Virus record (IMG/VR): IMGVR_UViG_3300032323_002772
Location: 1 to 64,000 of that record
Length of the DNA: 64,000 nt
Source of the DNA: a virus
Strand: one strand, 5' to 3'
The stretch's first letter is position 1. Every line of letters starts with the position of its first letter. This document shows, piece by piece, positions 59,695 to 64,000 of this stretch. The notes under the pieces were generated by a model. It saw only the letters and a list, made by a program, of their open reading frames with translations, was not told where the DNA came from and searched no databases. Both the position numbers and the translations under genes were made by a program.

Positions 59695-60252
59695 ATGTCA
59701 AAACCCCTTCGCACACCTCAACGCAAGCAGGAATACCTAAGTAGAGTAATAACACTTGGAGAAATAGACAATGAAATAGCATGTGAAGTAATGGGGTTGA
59801 TATACGAAATCAACAACGAAGATAAAAACAAAGCAGCCGAAAACCGTGAACCAATTAAATTCATTCTAAACTCACCAGGTGGAAACGTATATGATGGAAT
59901 GGGTATAATCGATGCAATTCAAACATCAGTTACACCAATACACATGTATATACATGGTCAAGCAATGTCAATGGGGTTTGCTATTGCAACTTGCGGTGAT
60001 TATCGTTACGCTACTAAACGTACTACATTCATGTACCATGAAATGAGCTGGGATACGGGACAGGAGAAAATGAAATACCACGAACAGGAATTAAAAGAAG
60101 GTAAACGACTATGGAAAGTATATGATGATATAATTGTTGCAAATACTGAGATACAATTAAAATCATTGCAAACTGTACGTAAAGAACAAAAAGAATGGTA
60201 CATAACTGCAGATCAAGCATTAAACCTTGGTATCATTGATGAAATTTTATAA
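59695..60252 (+). CDS. clpP: ClpP-like serine protease
   Basis: 185 residues. FILNSPGGNVYDGMGIIDAI, then the nucleophile motif HGQAMSMGFAI (Ser92) and YHEMSWD (His115), followed by YITADQALNLGIIDEI. This is ClpP fold with the catalytic Ser and His placed as usual. Phage ClpP proteins are known as prohead proteases or Clp relatives. A late-type element upstream suggests expression with virion genes. It may mature the capsid or swap with host ClpP. Confidence 0.88.
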   Translation: MSKPLRTPQRKQEYLSRVITLGEIDNEIACEVMGLIYEINNEDKNKAAENREPIKFILNSPGGNVYDGMGIIDAIQTSVTPIHMYIHGQAMSMGFAIATCGDYRYATKRTTFMYHEMSWDTGQEKMKYHEQELKEGKRLWKVYDDIIVANTEIQLKSLQTVRKEQKEWYITADQALNLGIIDEIL

Positions 60253-60260
60253 TATTTATA
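60251..60260 (+). promoter_or_regulatory. AATATTTAT-type element after clpP-like gene
   Basis: AATATTTATA overlapping the clpP stop, 14 bases before the start at 60275; identical to the elements at 5805, 8070 and 31453. Confidence 0.4.
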
Positions 60261-60274
60261 CATAAACGCATATA

Positions 60275-60592
60275 ATGGCTGAATTAAAACCAAAACTTAA
60301 AGTAGACGTAAATCACAACCCAACTAAAAAGGGTATTAAGGTACAATTCGTATTACCATCAGCAATTGAAGGTGATGCTAAGGCAGCCGCTACTCAAAAA
60401 TTACAAGCTAAACTAAATCAAGGTTTACAACAATATAATTTAACAGTTAGCCAAGATACAGATGTACCTTATTCTAACGTTATTGGATTCTTAATTCCTA
60501 TCTCTGATGTAAAATTATTCATTAAGAATGCAATCAGTGGTGGTGAGGTAGCGCCTGAAGCACCAGCAGAAGAGGCTCCACCAGCAGTATAG
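60275..60592 (+). CDS. Hypothetical protein with Ala/Pro/Glu-rich tail
   Basis: 105 residues. A beta-like and helical core of ~90 residues (KPKLKVDVNHNPTKKGIKVQ; AAATQKLQAKLNQGLQQYNL) ends in GGEVAPEAPAEEAPPAV, a flexible acidic tail like those of virion or scaffolding proteins. It follows ClpP and a late-type element, so it might be a capsid-assembly partner. Family not recognised. Confidence 0.65.
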   Translation: MAELKPKLKVDVNHNPTKKGIKVQFVLPSAIEGDAKAAATQKLQAKLNQGLQQYNLTVSQDTDVPYSNVIGFLIPISDVKLFIKNAISGGEVAPEAPAEEAPPAV

Positions 60593-60595
60593 TTT

Positions 60596-60913
60596 ATGAT
60601 TAAAACCAAAAAAATGAGGAGAAAAATACCTGTATTCAGAGTAAATTTGCCTCCAGATATTCCGTATAGTCATCTTACGGAAGTACCTGAAATAAAGCAA
60701 GTGGTTATGGAAGAGGTAGTTTATGCTATCAAGGAAGGAATTACTAAAAACAAAAAAATTATCTCACTATTTGAAGTAGGTAATTCAGAATACACGGTTG
60801 AATTAGAAAAAGACAAATGGCAAACCTCACTTGAATCTGCTATTGAGTATTATGCTGAAAAGGAAGAATACGATAAGTGTATTGAGTGTAGAGATTTGAT
60901 CACTAAAATTTAA
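60596..60913 (+). CDS. Hypothetical protein
   Basis: 105 residues, 3 bases downstream. Basic start (KTKKMRRKIPVFRVNLP), then a conserved-looking EVPEIKQVVMEEVVYAIKEGI helix and Trp/Glu-rich end. ATG at 60596 is followed by a second possible Met at codon 7. No metal or nucleotide motif. Function unknown. Confidence 0.65.
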   Translation: MIKTKKMRRKIPVFRVNLPPDIPYSHLTEVPEIKQVVMEEVVYAIKEGITKNKKIISLFEVGNSEYTVELEKDKWQTSLESAIEYYAEKEEYDKCIECRDLITKI

Positions 60914-60916
60914 GTT

Positions 60917-61336
60917 ATGGATGAACATGCTAAAGGAGTGCAACAATCAATAGAATCTATTATTGGTGCAAATACAGTTTTAAAACGTAGAAAGAAAACA
61001 GAAGACGACATTAATAGAGATACATTTGAGAAAATCATATTAACTCTAGAACAAGCAAACGTTAGATCATCTATTATAGGTGGTGATTTTAAATTAGACT
61101 TTACTTCATACGACGAAACATTCTATGAAATAATTGATAACCTAATACTAATGCAGTTTGGAAAAGAAGCATCTGAAATTATATTCTTCTATGTTTATGA
61201 AAGAATAAACCCAGATGGTACTGTAAATGAATTAGCTGATCAAGATGGTCAAGTTGTTGCTCTTAATAATCCAACTGATTTATGGATGTTAGTTAACCAT
61301 ATAAAAAATAAAACTAACAAAACAAAGAAAAAATAG
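60917..61336 (+). CDS. Hypothetical helical protein
   Basis: 139 residues, predicted helical. EDDINRDTFEKIILTLEQAN and YDETFYEIIDNLILMQFGKE recall phage small proteins that sit beside terminase or portal genes. The C-terminus is very basic (NHIKNKTNKTKKK). It is 2 bases before the next gene. No known family. Confidence 0.65.
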   Translation: MDEHAKGVQQSIESIIGANTVLKRRKKTEDDINRDTFEKIILTLEQANVRSSIIGGDFKLDFTSYDETFYEIIDNLILMQFGKEASEIIFFYVYERINPDGTVNELADQDGQVVALNNPTDLWMLVNHIKNKTNKTKKK

Positions 61337-61338
61337 TT

Positions 61339-61941
61339 ATGCCTTTAGCTAAACCTATATCTAGGGAAGACGTTTTGCGCGCAATGCGCTTTACGAAATC
61401 AAATCGTGCTGCCGCTAAGTATTTAGGTTGCTCATACCAACACTATAAGCCGTTTGCTAAATTATTTAAGGTAGATGAAAGCGATCACAATTCGCCTTCA
61501 CTATTTGATGTTCATAAAAACCAAAGCGGTAAAGGTATTCCTAAATTCCTACCTGATAGAAAACGTTCACCAAACGTTAAAAACATAGTTGAAACAGGTA
61601 CTGGATGGGAATCATTTACACCTGAAAAGATAAAATCAAGATTAATAGCTGAAAACTATTTAAGAGAAGAATGTTACGCTTGTGGCTTCTGCGAACGCAG
61701 AGTTACTGATTATAAAATACCACTATTATTAAATTTTAAAGATGGAAACAAATTTAATTACCTACTTGATAATTTGGAGCTGTTATGTTACAACCACTAT
61801 TTTCTGCTTGTGGCCGACCCTCTTACCCCAGACCAAGTACGTCATATCGAAGATAATACAACTGTCAAAGCTGTCTCGCACGATTGGGATCTAGATGAAG
61901 CTCATTTAGAGAACATGAAAGCATTAGGATTGTTGGATTAG
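61339..61941 (+). CDS. HTH plus degenerate HNH-like nuclease protein
   Basis: 200 residues. The N-terminus has a helix-turn-helix pattern (SREDVLRAMRFTKSNRAAAK, then YLGCSYQHYKPFAKLF). The C-terminal part resembles HNH nucleases: ECYACGFCERRV (two Cys pairs), PLLLNFKDGNKFNYLLDNLE and LLCYNHYFLL. In true HNH enzymes the central residues read HHi-GN-N and end C-nCH; here the first His is replaced by Asn/Phe and the final Cys is missing, so cleavage ability is doubtful. It may be a DNA-binding remnant of a homing-type endonuclease. Confidence 0.72.
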   Translation: MPLAKPISREDVLRAMRFTKSNRAAAKYLGCSYQHYKPFAKLFKVDESDHNSPSLFDVHKNQSGKGIPKFLPDRKRSPNVKNIVETGTGWESFTPEKIKSRLIAENYLREECYACGFCERRVTDYKIPLLLNFKDGNKFNYLLDNLELLCYNHYFLLVADPLTPDQVRHIEDNTTVKAVSHDWDLDEAHLENMKALGLLD

Positions 61942-61963
61942 GCAAAATAAGGTCGTACATTTA
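61933..61963 (+). promoter_or_regulatory. Bacteroidota-type promoter candidate
   Basis: TTG at 61933-61935 and TACATTTA at 61956-61963, 20 bases apart, 20 bases before the start at 61984. Confidence 0.45.
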
Positions 61964-61983
61964 CGGTATAAATAAATAAAAAT

Positions 61984-62271
61984 ATGAGTTACGAATTAGC
62001 ACAAAAATATGCTGACTTTCAAATTCCAAAGGAAGTTAAACAAGCATACAAATCAGGAGTTCAATTGATCGGATCGTTAGGATTCACTAAGATGATGATG
62101 TTCGCAAATGAAAATCAAATCACAAATGATGATATTGATTATTACATGAACAGAAAACCTCAAAGACAAGAAGATGAGACAGTAGAACAAATGAAATTAA
62201 GAGGTAAATTCTCACAAGCATTATATAAGTACAGAGCATATTTGTACGATTATTCAGTATATCAAAATTAA
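61984..62271 (+). CDS. Hypothetical protein
   Basis: 95 residues. Helical: AQKYADFQIPKEVKQAYKSG and FANENQITNDDIDYYMNRKP, ending in Tyr-rich YKYRAYLYDYSVYQN. It follows the promoter candidate and precedes the DUF4494-like gene. No recognised domain. Confidence 0.6.
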   Translation: MSYELAQKYADFQIPKEVKQAYKSGVQLIGSLGFTKMMMFANENQITNDDIDYYMNRKPQRQEDETVEQMKLRGKFSQALYKYRAYLYDYSVYQN

Positions 62272-62276
62272 TAAAC

Positions 62277-62498
62277 ATGGGACAGTATTTTCAAGTAAAA
62301 GTACAATTTTCTGATATCGATGATAAAGGAAAGGTAAAAAAGGAAAACATTGCATATTTAGTCGACGCGCAGTCAGTTACTGAAGCAGAAGCTAGAGTAG
62401 TAAAGTTCTTAACAGATGAAGATGAAACTAACTTTGAAGTTAAAGCAGCATCTGAATCTAAAATTGCTCAAGTAATTGTTGCTGATTCAGCAGAATAA
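62277..62498 (+). CDS. DUF4494-like protein
   Basis: 73 residues. FQVKVQFSDIDDKGKVKKEN, then AYLVDAQSVTEAEARVVKFL, is close to the DUF4494 family, small proteins widespread in Bacteroidota whose core is YLVDA-S-TEAEAR. Function unknown. The presence supports a Bacteroidota host. It directly precedes the tRNA region. Confidence 0.82.
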   Translation: MGQYFQVKVQFSDIDDKGKVKKENIAYLVDAQSVTEAEARVVKFLTDEDETNFEVKAASESKIAQVIVADSAE

Positions 62499-62505
62499 CT
62501 AGCAG

Positions 62506-62577
62506 GCTCTCATCGTCTAACGGTTAGGACACCAGGTTTTCATCCTGGTAATACGAGTTCGATTCTCGTTGAGAGTA
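62506..62577 (+). tRNA. tRNA-Glu (anticodon UUC)
   Basis: Acceptor GCTCTCA pairs with TGAGAGT (one G-U), the D-arm follows, anticodon stem CCAGG/CCTGG has loop TTTTCAT giving UUC, and the T-arm is CGAG-TTCGATT-CTCG. Normal cloverleaf. Confidence 0.9.
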
Positions 62578-62580
62578 CAA

Positions 62581-62687
62581 GGTTGATTGGAATGGATTAA
62601 TCAGCAGGGGATTTGTAAACCCCATTGCAAGACAATGACAAACACAGGTCAAAACTGATGCAATATGCTGAATTATATCAATCGGTT
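62581..62687 (+). ncRNA. tRNA-Thr-like degenerate cloverleaf element (A)
   Basis: GGTTGATTG (62581-62589) pairs with CAATCGGTT (62679-62687, with G-U pairs), closing a 107-base element. Inside, GGGG-ATTTGTAAA-CCCC matches the anticodon loop of the tRNA-Thr downstream (shared GATTTGTAA, and TCAGCAGG before it). A hairpin CATTG-CAAGA-CAATG follows, and a weak GTCAAAA T-loop lies in CAG/CTG. It looks like an altered duplicate of tRNA-Thr or a tRNA mimic; it is not a standard tRNA. Confidence 0.45.
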
Positions 62688-62703
62688 AGAAATGCCAATC
62701 GTA

Positions 62704-62736
62704 AAAGTAGATGTCCACGCACCCATCTTCTACTTT
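62704..62736 (+). other. Hairpin between element A and tRNA-Thr
   Basis: AAAGTAGATG pairs with the complementary stretch in CATCTTCTACTTT with a short bulge. It may separate or guide processing of adjacent tRNAs; no T run follows. Confidence 0.5.
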
Positions 62737-62743
62737 CCTAAAT

Positions 62744-62816
62744 TCCAGAATAGCTCAGCAGGTAGAGCAACTGATTTGTAATCAGTAGGTCGCAAGTTCG
62801 ATTCTTGTTTCTGGAT
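62744..62816 (+). tRNA. tRNA-Thr (anticodon UGU)
   Basis: Acceptor TCCAGAA/TTCTGGA, D-arm GCTC...GAGC, anticodon stem ACTGA/TCAGT with loop TTTGTAA giving UGU, T-arm GCAAG-TTCGATT-CTTGT. Complete cloverleaf. Confidence 0.93.
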
Positions 62817-62819
62817 CAA

Positions 62820-62917
62820 GGATGAGAGTAGACGAAAGTGGAAGCACCCGTCAGTCACGTGTAACTCGTGGTGCAGCAAGTAGAAACTTTGTTTAGTCGG
62901 CCAACTAAACCTCATCC
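62820..62917 (+). ncRNA. Cloverleaf-like structured element (B)
   Basis: GGATGAG (62820-62826) pairs perfectly with CTCATCC (62911-62917), like an acceptor stem. Directly inside the 3' strand is a T-arm-like hairpin GTTTAG-TCGGCCAA-CTAAAC. A central hairpin TCACG-TGTAACT-CGTGG stands where an anticodon arm would be, and AAGT-AGAA-ACTT where a variable arm would be. Loop position 33 is not U and the T-loop is not canonical, so it should not decode normally. Confidence 0.4.
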
Positions 62918-62921
62918 ATAT

Positions 62922-63016
62922 AGTCAGGTAGCTTACTATAGGAAGCACTCCTCGCTTGGGGAGTTCCATCTCAGCTCTCCGGAGGGCTGATACAGGTTCG
63001 AACCCTGTCCTGACTA
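62922..63016 (+). tRNA. Class II tRNA, probably Ser (GCU), with abnormal anticodon arm (C)
   Basis: Acceptor AGTCAGG/CCTGACT, T-arm ACAGG-TTCGAAC-CCTGT and a long variable arm (TCAGC/GCTGA around CTCC/GGAG) are all sound. The anticodon arm is odd: ACTCC pairs with GGAGT around TCGCTTGG, an 8-base loop without U33. Alignment to tRNA-Ser suggests GCU. It may be a nonstandard or decayed tRNA. Confidence 0.6.
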
Positions 63017-63078
63017 CGAAACCCAAGAGCCTCTCAAAGTAAGCACACTGGTTGACAGCTTGGAAAGACGAGCAAATT

Positions 63079-63165
63079 GGAAGCTTGCCAGAGTGGTTGA
63101 ATGGAACGGTCTTGAAAACCGTCATACTGGAAACGGTATCTGGGGTTCGAATCCCTGAGCTTCCG
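63079..63165 (+). tRNA. tRNA-Ser (anticodon UGA)
   Basis: Acceptor GGAAGCT/AGCTTCC, anticodon stem ACGGT/ACCGT with loop CTTGAAA giving UGA, long variable arm ATACTG-GAAA-CGGTAT, T-arm with TTCGAAT. Typical class II tRNA. Confidence 0.92.
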
Positions 63166-63170
63166 CAAAC

Positions 63171-63241
63171 TGCCCTTTAGTATAACGGTAGTACGACAGT
63201 TTTTGGTACTGTTTGTTGAGGTTCGAATCCTTGAGGGGCAA
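63171..63241 (+). tRNA. tRNA-Gln (anticodon UUG)
   Basis: Acceptor TGCCCTT/AGGGGCA (one G-U), anticodon stem ACAGT/ACTGT with loop TTTTGGT giving UUG, T-arm TGAGG-TTCGAAT-CCTTG with wobble pairs. Complete. Confidence 0.9.
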
Positions 63242-63260
63242 CATTAGGTTCGTATATTTA
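63231..63260 (+). promoter_or_regulatory. Promoter candidate overlapping the end of tRNA-Gln
   Basis: TTG at 63231-63233 (in the tRNA 3' end) and TATATTTA at 63253-63260, 19 bases apart, 12 bases before the start at 63273. Confidence 0.4.
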
Positions 63261-63272
63261 AAATAAAAAATT

Positions 63273-63500
63273 ATGTTTTGGACAATTTACGCAATAAGCG
63301 TTATTTATTGCTTTTATCAATTAGTAAAACGCTACAGAGCAACTGACTTAAGAGGCGGTGGATTAGATTCAGCCCCAGGATTAGATGGAGTTATGGTACT
63401 TTTCCTAGCACCAGTATTAGCTGTAGTTGACGTTACTTTAACTTGGATAAGAATTTATAAAGAAGCTGAAGAAGCAAGACGAAGAAACAATACACTGTAG
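63273..63500 (+). CDS. Small membrane protein within the tRNA array
   Basis: 75 residues. Two hydrophobic segments: FWTIYAISVIYCFYQLV at the N-terminus and GVMVLFLAPVLAVVDVTLTW near the middle, with a basic linker between them (KRYRATDLRGGG) and a charged C-terminal helix. Its stop codon overlaps the first bases of the next tRNA-like element. No lysis or transport family recognised. Confidence 0.7.
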   Translation: MFWTIYAISVIYCFYQLVKRYRATDLRGGGLDSAPGLDGVMVLFLAPVLAVVDVTLTWIRIYKEAEEARRRNNTL

Positions 63501-63652
63501 GGTGGTGAAATGGCTCTAGAGCTTGGCAGACACACCCACTCGTCTCGTGGGCACAGAGCATGAAATAGATAAATGATACGGGTTGACCACAAAGCCGGCT
63601 TATTTGTCATTTATCAAATCACTGTGTGCTGGTTCGACTCCAGCCCCTACAG
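63496..63652 (+). ncRNA. Giant tRNA-Leu-like element with expanded arms (D)
   Basis: 157 bases. Acceptor TGTAGGG/CCCTACA and T-arm GCTGG-TTCGACT-CCAGC are perfect, and the D-stem GTG/CAC with GGTGAAATGG is Leu-like. The D-loop is enlarged by an insert with CTCTAGAG. The anticodon arm CCCAC-TCGTCTC-GTGGG has a 7-base loop lacking U33. The variable arm is 76 bases with stems CACAG/CTGTG and GATAAATGA/TCATTTATC. No standard anticodon is evident. Structure is convincing, function unknown. Confidence 0.55.
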
Positions 63653-63657
63653 CTAAT

Positions 63658-63747
63658 GCCCTTGTGGTGGAATAGGTAGACACGCAGGACTTAAAATCCT
63701 GTTCGCCGAAAAAGCGAGTGCGGGTTCGATTCCCGCTGGGGGCACCA
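63658..63747 (+). tRNA. tRNA-Leu (anticodon UAA), CCA encoded
   Basis: Acceptor GCCCTTG/TGGGGGC, anticodon stem CAGGA/TCCTG with loop CTTAAAA giving UAA, variable arm with CGC/GCG pairs, T-arm GCGGG-TTCGATT-CCCGC, and an encoded CCA at 63745-63747. Confidence 0.93.
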
Positions 63748-63759
63748 ATAGTTATTGAT

Positions 63760-64000
63760 ATGGCATGTCACTGTTTAATGTTAAAGGATCAACGTGAATT
63801 CTTTCAAATGATGAAAGATAGGAATAGCGATTTGATTCTTAAAATGGTTAAATGTGTACTTAGCGCATATAAACGAAATAAAGACGGAATTGAAATATTC
63901 GATATCACATTCAAGGATATGAGTGGTATGATATTTAATATTGAAAAATCGCAATATACTGAATTATTATCTAATTGCTTAAACGACTTAATTGCACTTG
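63760..64000 (+). CDS. Partial hypothetical protein running off the window
   Basis: ATG at 63760 opens a frame of 80 codons that has no stop before the window ends. It begins MACHCLMLKDQREFFQMMKD and is charged and helical, with a later beta-like EIFDITFKDMSGMIFNIE. No family is recognised. The start is placed at the first ATG after the tRNA gene. Confidence 0.6.
   Translation, partial: MACHCLMLKDQREFFQMMKDRNSDLILKMVKCVLSAYKRNKDGIEIFDITFKDMSGMIFNIEKSQYTELLSNCLNDLIAL

Noticed and set aside
63017-63078. Another tRNA between elements C and tRNA-Ser
   Set aside because: No acceptor pairing or T-loop could be found in this stretch.
1-64000. CRISPR array, integrase, transposase or insertion sequence
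   Set aside because: No regularly spaced direct repeats of CRISPR form and no recombinase motifs were seen; the only direct repeats are the three gene-junction copies and the Thr codon tracts.

Overview
The window is part of a large, strictly unidirectional (all genes on +), AT-rich phage genome with a contractile tail. Sheath, tube, tape measure and baseplate genes are followed by a T4-like replication core (gp32-, UvsX-, FEN/RNase H-, gp41-, gp43-, gp45-, gp44- and gp62-like proteins). The host is most likely a member of the Bacteroidota. Leaders are A-rich and mostly lack Shine-Dalgarno sites. Several gaps carry a TTG-N19-21-TAYATTTA promoter close to the Bacteroidota housekeeping promoter (TTTG / TAnnTTTG). 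Two small proteins (DUF5522-like and DUF4494-like) belong to families typical of that phylum.

Layout. 1-14.7 kb: virion genes, from the end of an S74-type fibre chaperone through sheath, tube, a tail assembly chaperone with a probable programmed frameshift, tape measure, and a baseplate hub protein ending in an M15-type peptidase domain. 14.7-23.3 kb: replication and nucleotide genes, including a divergent family A polymerase, SSB, UvsX, flap nuclease, DnaB-type helicase, thioredoxin and a B12-dependent ribonucleotide reductase. 23.3-29.4 kb: a preQ0 pathway (QueD, QueC, QueE, FolE) with a DpdA-like transglycosylase, which predicts 7-deazaguanine-modified phage DNA, mixed with very small genes. 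29.4-32.5 kb: two related glycosyltransferases, a dCTP deaminase-like enzyme and a Thr-tract structural protein. 32.5-42.9 kb: family B DNA polymerase, sliding clamp, Hsp20-GroES-GroEL, cREC-like protein, clamp loader, PD-(D/E)XK nuclease and a ribbon-helix-helix protein. 42.9-59.7 kb: a long run of glycosyltransferases and sugar-nucleotide enzymes (GMD/RMD-like, a ColD/RfbH-like 3-dehydratase, two SDR proteins, RmlC-like, a TPP-dependent E1 pair, HldE-like kinase) that could make and attach a deoxy or branched sugar. 59.7-62.5 kb: ClpP and small genes. 62.5-63.75 kb: a tRNA array containing five canonical tRNAs (Glu, Thr, Ser, Gln, Leu) and four cloverleaf-like elements with abnormal anticodon arms.

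The observations most worth following are the noncanonical tRNA-like elements, the frameshift joining two halves of the tail chaperone, the loss of zinc ligands in both QueD and QueC, the coexistence of family A-like and family B polymerases, a 15-bp inverted repeat shared by the hsp20 and groES leaders, and two recurring promoter-like motif classes. All family assignments come from reading motifs by eye; no database search was run.
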